In this document: piece by piece, positions 34,029-47,071 of the stretch | Numbering within the stretch: position 1 is the stretch's first letter | Layout of the letters: every line of letters starts with the position of its first letter | From: Tetrahymena thermophila SB210 | Lineage: Eukaryota; Ciliophora; Oligohymenophorea; Hymenostomatida; Tetrahymenidae | Direction of reading: 5' to 3' | NCBI RefSeq assembly: GCF_000189635.1 | Contig: NW_002476381.1 | Span: forward strand, 248,001-312,000 | DNA: 64,000 bases | Made by a program: the position numbers and the translations under genes | Notes under the pieces: generated by a model | What the model was told of the DNA's origin: nothing | The model's input: only the letters and a program-made list of their open reading frames with translations | Database searches by the model: none

Positions 34029-35209
34029 TTGTATCTTTGTTTCTAATTTATTTTAAAAATGGGTGTTGAAAAAAAAAGTTAAAAAAATTATCCGATTAAG
34101 TAAATTTTCAATTTTCACAGTGATAAATTGAGAAAGATACATTATTTATTTATTTATTTATTTGCCTAATCTGATCTAATTAATTTCAAAAACGAAATAT
34201 GATATTTTAAGCAGATTTTTTATTTTAAAATTTTTGTGTTGATATTTTTAAAGCTTGAATATTATTCAGTTCAAAATATATTACCACATCTTAGGATAAT
34301 TAAAAGTTGTAATTATGACGTAAAAATATCTATCAATTTTTAAACATAAAGCATTTTAAAAAAATAAAATCTATAGCTTACAGAAGTATTACTATCCATA
34401 GCTTATATATCATAGAAAATTTATAATTTTATTTTAAGCTATTTTAATTTTTTTTCTCTTTCAATCTAATGTGCAATCATCCAAGTATAGAATAATGAAA
34501 TATTTGATTATTTGCTTTGAAAAATATGATGATTATGTCCACTAAAAGTTAAGTTATTAAATTATATCTTATCAAAGCCTTTAAAAATTGCATCTAAATA
34601 ATGTTATAGAAAGTATTAATAAAACAAATCATATTAAGAAAATGAGTTCACTTTTCTCAACAATTATTTCGCTAAATACAAATACTATGTCTAAGAGATA
34701 AATTAAAAATGCATTTAATAACTCAAATTTTGCTTTCAAATATAAAATTAAATTTATTTTAATCCATTTTAATATTTTTCACTAGAAATAAGCATTTCTA
34801 AACATCAAAATTATAATCATTAGTTATAAGATTATCTCTAAATTTTTCTTCAGTAATAATGAAACAAATACATCTCCTCTTTTAATCTTTCACCTTAAAT
34901 ATTTTTAATACGCTCATAAAATATTTGATTGAATTAAAAAGCAAATATTAACTATTTATAAAATGCTTTAGTCGATTTAAATGCTTAAATTATATATGAT
35001 AAAAAATCATCTAAAATATATACAGTACTACTAATTATTAGGTATGTTAGATGATGAATTTATTCTTTTAATTATTTGATATTAAGATATTTTTAATACT
35101 GTCTACGCTCTAATATAAGAAAATTATTTAAGTGAGCTCTAGAATTAAATTAATTAATTCAAAAAATTTTTTATAGTTTATTAATCCCCTTATCTAAGAC
35201 TCTCTAAAT

Positions 35210-35900
35210 GTAAAGAGTGGACTGAATATATAAATATAAAACCATTTAATATAGAAAATAAATTTTTAATCTATAATAAATATTGATAAAATTATATTAA
35301 TAATGATATTATTGTTATTTATTTGCTAGAAATTGAAAAGTAGAATATTGAAATTAATAGACAGATTAATAAATTTCTATTATTAGACTGAATAACAATA
35401 CAAAATATTCTATTCTTTTCTTATTAAAAATGATTGACTTATTTATCATTTATTTAATCTATTTTTAAAACTTATGTTTATAAACTGCCTTAAGAGAGAT
35501 CTCTATTGAATTAAATGACGAATTTGATTTATTTAAGCTATAAGTATAGTAGGATAACACTGTTTAAGACTAAAATAAGAATGGTAAGTATTTACATAAT
35601 ATTTTTATTTTAGGAATATTCAGTAATGCTTGTTTAGCCCATAGAATTCAAGTTTCTATCTTTTTCTTGCATAGATTAATAAACTCTTTCTTAAATACTG
35701 AAAAATAAATATTCAAATAATTTAATAAATATCATCATTCTTTTTAACTACTCATTTCTCTAGAAGACTAAAATATTAGCACTTAATTAAATTTAATAAA
35801 ATTTCTTATAAGCATTCAAAGTCAGCTAATATTTCTCCTAAATATTTTTTCTTTTTTATTACCATTCTAATATGTTTAAGTACTTGGATTAACTTTAGCT
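35210..35900 (-). pseudogene. Second relic of the 5' end of a PAS/tmcB-like gene
   Basis: Similar to 57370-58010 and to 31990-32690. On the minus strand the start region still reads FEYLFFSIQERVYQSMQEKD followed by NLNSMGQTSITEYSQ, close to the N-terminus of the intact gene (SIQEGVYQSMQEKD..ILNSMGQTSITEYLQ). Downstream coding decays into frameshifts within a few hundred bases and stops. The intact gene's 5' flank is also partly present to the right (about 36100 matches about 59420). Confidence 0.6.
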
Positions 35901-36722
35901 ATTTCTATTAAATTTGGGATTTTTTACTCATTTAAAAAATAAAAAAACTAAGATGTCCACTTCTTTGTAATTTTTTATACTAACAAATATTTATTTTGCT
36001 TTTTAAAATGTATCGAATAAATTAATATTCTATTTTTAATAAACCATTTTAAAGATTTTGAAAAATTTTTTTACATTTTAATGATTGTCAAAAATGACAA
36101 ATAAGAAAGGAAATTTATGTAACTAATTTAAGAATCATAAACTAAAAGTTAAAAAAAAGTGAATTAATTTCATAAAAATACAAAAACAACTTACTTTTTA
36201 GTTTAAAAAATTCTTAAATATTTAAATATTACTTTTTAAAATAAAATAGTCACCATATTATTGCTTATAAAGAATATTTATCATTTATTTTCCTTACTTA
36301 AAAAATTTTTTAATTTTCTATTTTGTTTTTTATAAATTTATTTTATTATAAAATTCATTACAGAAAATCATTACCATATATAATAGCAGATTGATTTACG
36401 CTCTTTATCTTATCACAGATAGTAAATAAGAATGAAATATTTATTTGTTTAATAATTCTTGAAATATAATAATTTAAACAAAATTTAATAACTTAAATTT
36501 TCATTTCTAATTTGATAGAATTTTAAAAATGAATGAAATGTAATTATTTTAACTTTTAATTAGGCAATTAAATTGTTTTTGTTTTAAAATTTTAATATAA
36601 TTTAAAAAAAAGCACAATAATTTTAGATTATATCAGGAATAGCTATATTAAAATATCCTTAAAAACAAGAAAAATTGCTTTTTCTTTAAAAAAACAAACT
36701 AAAAATTGATTAGTTGAGTAGA
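35901..36722. other. AT-rich spacer, partly a copy of 58.2-59.5 kb
   Basis: No gene seen. The block around 36120-36180 (GAATCATAAACTAAAAGTT and what follows) recurs near 59463, so this is duplicated upstream flank of the PAS/tmcB-like gene. Confidence 0.45.
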
Positions 36723-38647
36723 TAGATAAATTGTTTGGTAATCCTCTAATTAACATCACTCTCTATTTATTAACTTTATTTTGTAAATATTGCTGATAAA
36801 AGATGTGGTATAAGCGGATTATATTCTTGTGATAGGTAAACAGAATAAATATAACACAACATATAAGCAAATATCACGTACTCTGAATGCTCTAATCTTA
36901 GATGCAGTAATTCTACCAAGGTTTAGAAATTTAATCCTATTTCATCTTCGTCACTCTTCTACTTATTTGAGTCTGATAAAAATGTCACTTACAAACTATG
37001 TAGGAATAGAATTTAAGGCTATTATCCATTTGCTAAAAAGGTTCCTATTGATTAGAAATGCAGACCAAATTAGAAATACTGCAGTTGGAATCGCACTATA
37101 AATTGAGAATTTGATATAAATTATGGGTATTGTATTCCATAAGATAGAGAGTGTTTTTCATATGCTGTTTAGTTATCGGATTTCAATAAAAATTAACCAT
37201 AACTACCTTTGATAGATTTTTCTTAAGATGATTAAACTTCTAAATTGAATAATATTGAAGATTATCAGAAAGTATTTACTCAATAGTTATTAAAAATTAA
37301 TAGAATTAATTTTGCTACTGAATACAATAGTTTTCTTCAGCAAAGCCATTTTTTCCACATAGTATTCATGTCAAGAGTGCAAAATAGATGCAGGCAAAAA
37401 CTCAAAAATACATTAAATGTCTACATAGGTCTAGAAGTAGCTCTTCAAATTTAGACAGCTATAACCATTTTTTCATTCATTTCAATTATTTCATAGTTTT
37501 TTATTACTGGCTTAAAGGACTTTGAAGATTTCTAAGATTGCAATAAGTAAACTAAATTTCAAAGTTACTTGCAAAAAAGAATATGCAATCGCAAACACCC
37601 ACTTGATAGAAAGCTTTATTACATCAAAAAATAATAGTGCATATTATTCAAATTGCACTATATGTTTGTATTTTAAGCTTATATGTACCAATGATTAATG
37701 TATTTGGCGACATGATAAACTGTCACTATATAGAGAGTCAAATTGGTGAAGTGATAAACTTTAAAAATCTAAATGGTGATGTTTTTAATTATAATATCTC
37801 AACAGCATTTTAGCTCTGACTTTTTTCTGTCTGATCACAGACATTAATTTTTATGTATTTTTTAAAAAAATATTGAGAAAAATTGTTAGAATAATAAAAA
37901 TTTTGTTTCTAGTAATATATATTTTATTCACTTCTAGAGATTTTAGTTAAATTTAAAAACAAGAGTAACCTCTTGATCCAGATGTAGTAGATTAGTACAA
38001 AATTAATAGAAATAATAAAAAAGATCTAGAAAACTATAAAATAGAAAAAAAATCAACCACCTATCTGCTCAAATAAGAATTAAAGTTTCTAAGATATATC
38101 AATCATGAACAATTTGAAAGTAAATGAATCTAAATAAAATAATAAAATGACAGATGAACCTGAAAATGCTAAATATGTGCAAAAATTTACTTCTAGAAGT
38201 GACAATGTATTTGCAGTCTAATTTAATAACCAAATCAATTAAAGTTAATATTTTGGTAATTGAAAATAAATTACCTAATTAAGAAGCCGAGGAAAAAGAA
38301 GATATGAATTCAAATATCAGATTTCTAGAGTCCTCAAATATTTCCTAATTCATACCATAAAATGCTAATGATCACAAAAAAAAGCAATAAAAATATTTTA
38401 AAAATGAAGAAGTTAACTAAAATAAAAAAACAGCAAAAACTTAGCCAATTTTTCTAAAGAAAATAATTAAACATAAGACTTAACAAAATAAATAATTAAT
38501 GATGACTTTTAAATGTAAAAAAAGGACAGTGAAGACATATCTAACAATAATGATTTTCGAACACCCTTAGTATTAATTACCTCTAAAAAATGTAGTAGCG
38601 CTGATCCTGTTTAATTAGATTTTTAAATAGTAACACAAAATTTATGA
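36723..38647 (+). pseudogene. Decayed membrane-protein gene with a Cys-containing N-terminal part
   Basis: Long stretches look like real ciliate coding sequence but are broken. 36723-37100 reads a possible hydrophobic start, then CGISGLYSCDRQ and several Cys (CSNLRCSNS, KLCRN, KCRPNQKYCSWN), and reaches TGA at 37101-37103. The same frame continues (EFDINYGYCIPQDRECFS..., then RCRQKLKNTLNVYIGLEVAL, a hydrophobic segment with ITIFSFISIISQFFITGL). A frameshift near 37635 moves to ALYVCILSLYVPMINVFGD. Further shifts near 38120 and 38265 lead into a hydrophilic Asn/Gln/Lys-rich tail ending at TGA 38645-38647. At least four lesions would all have to be unrecognised introns for the gene to work, which is unlikely. 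The family was not recognised; it may be a receptor-like protein with an ectodomain, one or more membrane spans and a cytoplasmic tail. Confidence 0.55.
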
Positions 38648-39174
38648 AATATTTTGAAAAATAATATTTAAAAATTTACCATTTATTATAAGTCTAATAA
38701 TTTGGTAAATATCTATGTTGATTATAGAAATTTATTAATGTTTAATTACACAATTGAATCAAACACCAGATTTCAAAATAGCTCAAAAATATAGTTATTT
38801 AATAACTTAAGTTTTATAAATTGTTTTAAAAAATGTTTAATTTTTTTTTAAACGTGTAAAATAAAAAATACATTTTAAGTACAAATTAAAATTTATTTAT
38901 CAAAATAATTATTTTTAAAACTTGATTTTTTAAATAATATGATATTAAATTAGCTTTAAATAAAATATATAATTGATAAGAATCAAAAGAATATTTAAGT
39001 GAGAACACTTTTATAATATTTCTTCCTAAAAGCAAACATTATAAATAATTTTTCATTTCTTATTTTTTGTTTAATTTATTCAAATAAATTCTAAATAAAA
39101 CCAAATTAATTTTTTAATATTTTTATAATTAAATTAATTTCCATAAATTACTATTTTGAAAAAAAGTAAGAAAT
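38648..39174. other. AT-rich spacer
   Basis: Homopolymer-rich sequence with no coding signal or recognised element. Confidence 0.5.
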
Positions 39175-39200
39175 TAAGTAAGTAAGTAAGTAAGTAAGTA
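39175..39200. repeat. (TAAG)n microsatellite
   Basis: About six and a half perfect copies of TAAG followed by an A-run; one of the few simple tetranucleotide repeats in the window. Confidence 0.9.
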
Positions 39201-39601
39201 AAAAAATAAATGATATAATTTGATAACTTTGGCAATCTATAAAATGTAATTATCTATATATTTTTTATTAAAATTATTTAAATTTATTTTTATTAATAAA
39301 AAAAGTTTTTAAAATCTTCTCTAAAATCCCATTTAGCTCTCAATATTAATCTTTAGTAAATTTAACTCATTAATATAATAATTTTTCTTTTTTTTAAATT
39401 TAATTTTCAAGTTATTTAAAATATTATTTTTGTAAGAGATATTATCATCTATATTCTATCATTTTTAGTTATATAAATATTTCTTTAATTATTTTAACTT
39501 ATTTTTAACTTTTGGTTTGATTATCAACTAATTAATTTGTTATTTTCTCATCATTTTTTTCTTCTAAATAAAAATAAATAAATTATATCCCATCAATATT
39601 T

Positions 39602-40532
39602 AAAAAGTGGAAATTAAATAAGTAACGAAGTTACATCAGGCCTAGGTCCAGCTTTAGCAAAATGCACTAATCTCGCATATTTGACACTTGAATTCTTGTA
39701 AAAACAGTTTATTTGCATTGGATTTTGATATTGTTAAATATAAAATAAAAAAAGTGGAAATTAATTATGTGATGAATGTTTATCAAGCTTAGGTTCAGTT
39801 TTAGGAAAGTGTACAAACCTCTCGAATTTGACACTTTTTCTAGGGTATATACAGTTTATTTGTTTTGGATTTTGATTTTTTTTAATATAAAAAGGAATTT
39901 AAAATAATTTAATGGAATCTTTTAATTTATTTATTAACTTTTATTTGATTTATTTTTCTTTTTTACTCTGCTTTTTCTTCTTCTTATTTTAGCTCATTCA
40001 TCTTTTCATTTTCTAATTTTGCTTTGTTAATTAATTAATTAATCAATTTATTTCTTATAATTTCGTATTTCTTCTATAATATTTAAAAAGTAAATGTTAA
40101 ATTGGTGCAACCGGTGTATAATGCTTAGGTGATGCTTTAGCTAAGTGCATTAACCTCTCAAGTTTGAATCTTGATCTCTAGTAAAAACATTTTATTTGTT
40201 TTAAATTTTGATATTTTTAATATCAAAATAAATTTAAAAAAATAAATAACTTTAAATATATTTATTTGCTTATTATTTGAATTATTTTTCTTTTTTATTT
40301 AGCTTATTAACTAATTCATTTCTTATTATTTTATTTTTATTTTTTCCTTGTAATCTACTAATTAATAAAATATTTTTTCTTCAAAATATAAAAAGTGGAA
40401 ATTAAATTGGTTCAATTGGTGCATCAAACTTAGGTTTTACCCTAGCAAAGTGCACTAACCTCACAAGTTTGACACTTTATCTAGGGTAAATACAGTTTAT
40501 TTGTTTTAAATTTTGATATTTTTTAATATAAA
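39602..40532 (+). repeat. Four copies of a structured element of about 145 bp
   Basis: Related units begin with AAAAAGTGGAAATTAA (copy 3 AAAAAGTAAATGTTAA) at 39602, 39748, 40085 and 40389, and end with TTTATTTG...GATTTTGATAT. The centre of each is richer in GC than the surroundings: TTAGGT, then TTTAGCAAAGTGCACTAACCT, then a GTTTGA(A/C) box. Paired segments are visible. AGGTT/AACCT closes a loop in copies 2 and 4. TTTACCCTAG (40436-40445) pairs perfectly with CTAGGGTAAA (40481-40490) in copy 4. TCAAG/CTTGA closes a 7-base loop TTTGAAT in copy 3, which looks like a tRNA T-arm. Copies are separated by unrelated T-rich filler. It could be a tRNA-derived short element or a small RNA family with internal pol III-like boxes; neither is proven. 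Confidence 0.6.
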
Positions 40533-41969
40533 AATGAAATTAAATTAATAAAACTATTTTGATTTATTTGTTTATTAATTTATTTTTTGGCTTTTTATTT
40601 GATTTATTTTTCTTTTTTTCGAGTTCTGTTATTTATTGATTCAAAATACTATTTTTAATTTAAACATATTATTTTATCTAATTTTGATTATTAATATACT
40701 TTAATTTATTTGAAAAGATTAAACAAAATCTAAGAATCAGAAGTATTGAAAGTAAAGAGCAAGTATCTTAAATCAAAAAGATTAGTTCATTTTTATATAA
40801 ATTTCTATTGATAATAATTAAATGGTGAAAATAGTACTAATAAATATAAAAATATTTGTAGAATGTATATAAATAATTTATTAAATAATTGAAATTTCAA
40901 AAATAAAGTAATTTCTCTAAGAGTCAGCACTCTATCTATACTAAAAATGACCAAAGTCTTCAATAATTTCTAGCAAAGTCTCAAAAAATACAGAATATTC
41001 CAAATAATATTCTTAGAAATATTAACAACACTTTTATTCAAGAAAAATAATATTAAAATATTTAATAATTCAGAAAAGAAGAATATTTGAAAGGAAAGAA
41101 TAGTATTCTTAACAATATTGAGAATATTTAATTGATTTTCAAATTGTAAATTTTTAATTTTTAATAATGTTAAGTTAAAATTTTTGGTTCAACAAAAATG
41201 AAAAAAATTATAAAAATTAACTTGAAAATTCTGTCTAAACGACCCTTTTACATTATTTCTCTACTACCAAAAATAAGCAATATCAAAAGCCAAACTTGAG
41301 AATTAAACATAAAATTAAATTTTTTATTTAAAATTAAGAGCAATTTCTAATGTTATGAAATTTTTAATGTAATTCTTATTTATACAGCAATAAACAAACG
41401 TTATTATATTTTTTTAATAAAAAAAAAGTAAATACATTTTGTGAGCTAAATGACGGTTTCAGCCTTTTTTCTGGAAAAAGTTTTATATCTTCAGCTTTTT
41501 TAGCTTTATTAATATTTAATTCTTGAATATTTATGTTTAACTGAACTATTTCGCTCTCATTAAAATAAAATAGAAACTATTAAGTAATAAATAAATTTTA
41601 AATTTCTGAATAAATTAATTTTTGTAAATTACTTATTTTTGTTTGAAGTCGAATTTATTTTTAAATGAGCAATCATAAACTGAAGATTATCAGATATAGT
41701 AAATACAAGATGAAATATGACTTTTTTTTGTAAAATTTTAATTCTTATCATATAAATTGCTTTAGGATTTAAAGGATAGGAATCAATTTTTTTATTTATA
41801 ACATCAAAAATTTATTTTTCAAAATGAAACCAGTAAAAAATATTTACATATCGAATTTTTAATGGTTTTTAGATCTTTAATAATAAGAAGTCATAAAATT
41901 AGTTAGATATAAAACTTAAGATTAAAATCGTGTTTTTCATAAAATTTAAAATTAGTTTTATATGATATT
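40533..41969. other. AT-rich spacer
   Basis: No gene or recognised element. Short open stretches have random composition. Confidence 0.45.
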
Positions 41970-42667
41970 ATTGTAGAATTTTTATTTACATTTATAAAAT
42001 TAAATTTCAAATTAAGAAAGATAACCATCCAAAATTATCATATTTAACCAAGAGATCTATTTAAATTATTATATTCATCTAATAATAATTTAATTACCTT
42101 GAATAAGAAGCATAAAAAAAATATACATTAATTTAATTTTATCATTAACTGTATTTTAAGTTTTAAAGATATTTAATATTATGAAATATTTAAATAAAAA
42201 AATTGATTAAATGTCTTAAAGTTTAAAATTAATTTATCCCTTAATATATCTATTTATTTTATATATTTTTGATATTTATTTTATTTTAATGATTATAATT
42301 TTTAAAAATAAAATTAAATAGATAAAGCAAAATAAACAAAAGAGTGCTTTATAAAAAAAAACAAATAAAAATAGTATTGATAAACAAATTTCTAAATTTT
42401 TAAAAGCTAAAAAGGATATTTTGTATTATTTCATAATCGCTTATTAATTCAAAAATGAATAAGTTAAAATTAGTCTAAATTATTTGATTTTAAATAAATG
42501 GATTTATTTAGATGGAAACTTTAAAATTTGATAAAAAAAAAATGATTTTATTATTCAAAAGATAAAAAATAATTATAATTTTTTATAAATCATAACATAA
42601 ATTGTAATATATATAATTATTTATAATATTGATTTTAATATAAAAATCTTCATTTATTTATCATCTA

Positions 42668-43000
42668 TCAATTTCCATAGCAATTAAGGCTCAAAGGTTA
42701 GCAACTCATCCAATACCAACCGTCACCACCATCCGAAAGTCCTAAATTACAGCATATATATCTTCCATAATAGTAGTAACTAACATTGTTACCAAAACTA
42801 GCTGTACAGGCTCTCATACATTGAATGTTGTCTCTATAGTATATGGTAGGATTATATGAAGTAGATTCTAATCCACTTTCTAACAAAATAGGTATATCTT
42901 GGGTTTCATCTGGATCAATTTTTCTAATTTACTTTTTAGACTCTACAAATGATACTAAGAGAGCAGAAGCAACTATCAATATTATTAAGCTTTTTCTCAT
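42668..43000 (-). CDS. Small secreted six-cysteine protein S2
   Basis: 110 codons plus TGA (42668-42670). Signal peptide MRKSLIILIVASALLVSFVE, then KKQIRK and an acidic stretch, then the mature part with C-x3-C-x17-CC-x15-C-x6-C and the end NCYGN. Compared with S1 the signal peptide differs at few positions while the loops between cysteines differ at most, apart from YYYYGRYICC against YYQYNRYLCC and the GDGWY motif they share. Upstream and downstream flanks match S3 and S4. Extracellular, disulfide-bonded product inferred. A start at a downstream codon would remove the signal peptide and is rejected. Confidence 0.85.
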
Positions 43001-43033
43001 ATCTTTCAGATTTAGTTATTTTATCTTTTAATA

Positions 43034-43095
43034 AATAATTATAACATTGTTGCTTAGTTTTTTTAATTTAAATTTGTTAAAATTATAAAACGTAT
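43034..43095 (-). promoter_or_regulatory. Conserved upstream element of S2
   Basis: Gene orientation: AAATACGTTTTATAATTTTA, an AT-rich gap, AAGCAACAATGTTATAATT, then the ATG 34 bp on. Same arrangement as at S1 and S3. Confidence 0.5.
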
Positions 43096-44917
43096 TTTTT
43101 TTCAATAGAAGCAATAAGTATTTTTTTGTTTTTTTGTTTTTCGTTTCTAATTAAAAATATTCTCCAGTTAAATAAATTTCTAATTTAAACAGGAGGAAAT
43201 TGAGAGAAAATACATTGTTTGTTTATTAAACTAATCAAATTGATTTCAAAAACAATATTTTAAAACAGATTTTTATTTTAAGATAATTTTTGATATATTT
43301 CAGAATTGATTGATGAATATTATTTGATAAAAAATAAATTAATAAATAGATTATCTCATCCAAAGATAATTAATTAATAGTTGAATTATGACGTAACAAT
43401 ATTAATTATTCTATAACTTTAAGTATTTGAAAAAAAATTATTGACAAGCCAAAACTAACAAAAGTCATAATATTTATATACATATATAACATACGAAATT
43501 TATAATTTTATATTATATTTTTTTAAAATTTAATGAGCAATCACTTATCCAAGAATAACAAATTGAAATATTTTACTATTTGCTTTTAAAAATACATGAT
43601 TATATAAATGAAGTAATTTAAATAATTTATGCCACAAAAAATTTAGTTATCGAATTATATACTGTAAATATAAAATCAATCTCACGTATCTTCTTAATTT
43701 TTTTATAAATTGGATCAAGCTTGTATGGATTAATAAATTCAATCCAAAATAGAGTAAATGAGTCCATTTTTCTCAACAATTATTTAGCTAAATACAAATT
43801 CTATGTCTTATAGCTAAATTAAGATATACATCCATCAAATAACTCACACTTTGATTGCGAAAATCTAATTGAATATACATTAATCCATTTTAATAATTTT
43901 CACTAGAAAAATACATTTATTAACATTAAAAAATAAAAAAATTAGAAAAAGGATTAAGTATTTTCAGTAATTTGTGATTTTGAGAGCTAAATTTTCTTCT
44001 TTTTCTTCATTCATCATAATGAAATAAATAAATCAGCTCATTTTATCTTTGCGCCTTTATTATTTTTAACACACTCATAAAATATATAATTGATAATGTT
44101 AGTAAATATTAAATTATTGAAAATATTTTTTAGTCAATTTAAATGCTTAAACGAGATTAAATAGAAAAAATATCAAAAATATATGTATAACTCTACCAAA
44201 TACTAGGCATGTAGATGATAAATATGCTCTTTTAATTATTTAAGATAAAATCTTTCATATATTATTTATATATTATATAAGAGGCGATTCCACACAGGTC
44301 TCCTTATTTTTACCTATATATTTTACCCTATATATTTTATATATAAAATTTTTAATGGTTTTAAGAACCGTAAATAATAAGAAGTGATATAACTAACACA
44401 TTAGATATAAAACTTAAGATTATAAATGTATTTTTTATAAAATTTTAAAACATAGTTTAATTGTAGAATTTTTATTTATATTTCTTAAAACTAAATTTTA
44501 AAATAAGAAAGATAATCATTCAAAAGTATCACATTTAACCTAAAGAAATTGTTAATTTAGTATATCTGTCTAACAATAGTTTAAAAATCTTGAAATAAAA
44601 AGAATATAAAAATTCATTTAATTTTATAAATAGCTGTAATTTAAGTATTAAAGATTAACAAAGTAAAACAAATTTCATTATTTTTACAAGGTAAAAAAGA
44701 TATTTTTTATTATGTAATATTAGTTAATTAATTAAAAAATGAATAAGTCTAAATTATTTTCTTAAGAGATATCTTTAAAATTTGATTAAAAAAAAAGAAA
44801 TATTTTATTCTTCAAAAGTAAAAAAATAATCATAATTTTTTATAAATCATAACATAATATATATATTTATTTATATTACTGATTTTAATATAAGAATCTT
44901 TATTTATTTATAATCAA

Positions 44918-45244
44918 TCAATTTCCTTAGCAATCAAGGATTAAAGGTTTGCAACTCATCCATAACCAACCATTACTATCATTAGTATACCCTAACTAAC
45001 AGCAAATATATCTTTATTAAATAGTGTAATAAAGACTGTTACTATATTTAGCTGCGCATGCTCTAAAACATGCAGAGTTGTCTTTTGTATAAAAGGTACC
45101 ACTAGCTAAAGAAGTATCTAAACCATTTTCAATTAAAATTTTCATATCTTTAGGTGGACTGTATTTAGTAATTTCCTAATTAGACTCCACAAATGATACT
45201 AGGAAAGCAGAAGCAATTATCAATATTATTAAGCTTTGTCTCAT
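44918..45244 (-). CDS. Small secreted six-cysteine protein S3
   Basis: 108 codons plus TGA. Signal peptide MRQSLIILIIASAFLVSFVE, then a pro-region NQEITKYSPPKDMK that is unrelated in detail to the KK-R-K stretch of S1, S2 and S4. The mature part keeps C-x3-C-x17-CC-x15-C-x6-C exactly and ends DCQGN. Several Gln codons are TAA or TAG, so the gene is invisible under the standard code. It sits in the middle unit of the tandem array. The exact cysteine spacing despite divergence elsewhere argues for a selected fold and a functional gene. Confidence 0.82.
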
Positions 45245-45277
45245 ATCTTTTAGATTTATTTATTTTATCTTTTAATA

Positions 45278-45346
45278 AATAATTATAACATTGTTGCTTA
45301 GTTTTTTGTAATTTAAATTTGTTAAAATTATAAAACGTATTTTTTT
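45278..45346 (-). promoter_or_regulatory. Conserved upstream element of S3
   Basis: Gene orientation: AAATACGTTTTATAATTTTA, gap, AAGCAACAATGTTATAATT, ending about 35 bp before the ATG. Nearly identical to the S2 element. Confidence 0.5.
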
Positions 45347-47071
45347 CAATAGAAACAGTAATTATTTTTTTGTTTTTTTGGTTTTTCGTTACAAATTAAA
45401 AATATTCTGCAGTGAAGTAAATTTTCAATTTAAACACAAAGAAATTGAGAGAAAATACATTGTTTATTAATAAATTTGACAAAACCAATCAAATTTAATA
45501 CAAAAACAAATTTTTGTTTTAAGACAATTTTTGATATTTATAAAGCTTGATGAATACTATTTGGTTAAAAAGAAATTAGTAAATAGATTAGTTCTTCTTC
45601 AGATAATTAAGAGTTGGAATTATGACGTAACCATATTAATTATTCTATAACTTAAAGTATTTGAAAAAAATAAGGTATCTACTACCCAAAACAAACAAAA
45701 TTCATAATATATATATATAATACGAAATTTACAATTTTTTTTACGTTATTTTAGTCTTTTAAAGTCTAATGTGCTATTTAAGAATAAAAAATAGAATATT
45801 TAATTTTTGATTTCAAAAATATATGATCCTATAAATAAAGTAATTTAAATAATTTATGTCACAAAAAATTAAGTTATCGAATTTTATGCTGTAAGTATAA
45901 AATCGGTCTTATGCAATTTCTCAAGTTTTTTATAAATTGGATCTCAGTTGCTATGGATTAATAAAATAAATCCTAAATAGAGTATATGAGTCCATTTTTT
46001 TAAACAATTATTTAGCTAAATACAAATGCTATTTCTGAGCTAAATTAAGAAATCCATCCATCTTATAACTCACACTTTACTTGCAAAAATCAAATTAAAT
46101 ATATGTTAATCCATTTTAATAATTTTCACTAGAAAAATACATTATTAAGCATTAAAAATAAAAAAATTAGAAAAAAGATTAAGTATTTTTAGTAATTTTA
46201 ATTATGAGCTCTAAGTTTTCTTCTTCTTATTCATTAATCAATATATATGGAATATATTCACCAGCTCTTTTCATGTTTGCGGCTTTATTATTTTTAACGC
46301 AATCATAAAACATTTGATTAAACTTGTAAGCAAATATTTATCATTAATGATACGTTTCAGTCAATTTAAATATACAAAATAGAAAAAATGTCAAAAATAT
46401 ATATAACTCTACAAAATATTAGGCATTTTAAATGATAAATATATTCTTTTAATTATTTAAGATAAAAATATTTTATATACTATCTATATAATATATTGTA
46501 GGTGGTTCCGCATAGGATTCTTTATTTTACCCAAAATATTTCAATTAATAAAATTTAATAAGAAAGATAACAATTCAAAAGTATTACACTTCTTGACCAA
46601 AAAATATAGTTAATATAGTATATCTGTGGAATAATAATTTAATTACCTTGAATAAAAATTATATTAAAAAATATATATTCATTTTATTTTATAAATAAAT
46701 GTTATTTAACTATTAAAGGTATTTAAAATTAAAACAAATTAAGATAAAATAAAAAAAAAATACTATCTAGCTATTTAAGTATATAAATAAAGTAAAATTA
46801 ATAAACTAATTTCTTTATTTTACAAACTAAAAAGGATATTTTTATTATGTAGTAATTTCTTATTAATTCAAAAATGAATAAGTCTAAAATATTTATTTCT
46901 TTAAGTATGTCAGTGATATCTTAAAAATTGTATTAAAAAGATATTTTTGTTTTTCAAAATTCAAAAGATAAAAAAGGTTTTTTTATTTTTATAAATCGTA
47001 ATACAAATTTTAACATATATTTATATATATTATTGATTTTGATATAAGTATATTCATTTATTTTTCTCCAA

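Noticed and set aside
36829..37101. Plus-strand frame of 90 residues in the decayed gene
   Set aside because: It is in a different frame from the cysteine-bearing coding texture, and its composition is not protein-like.
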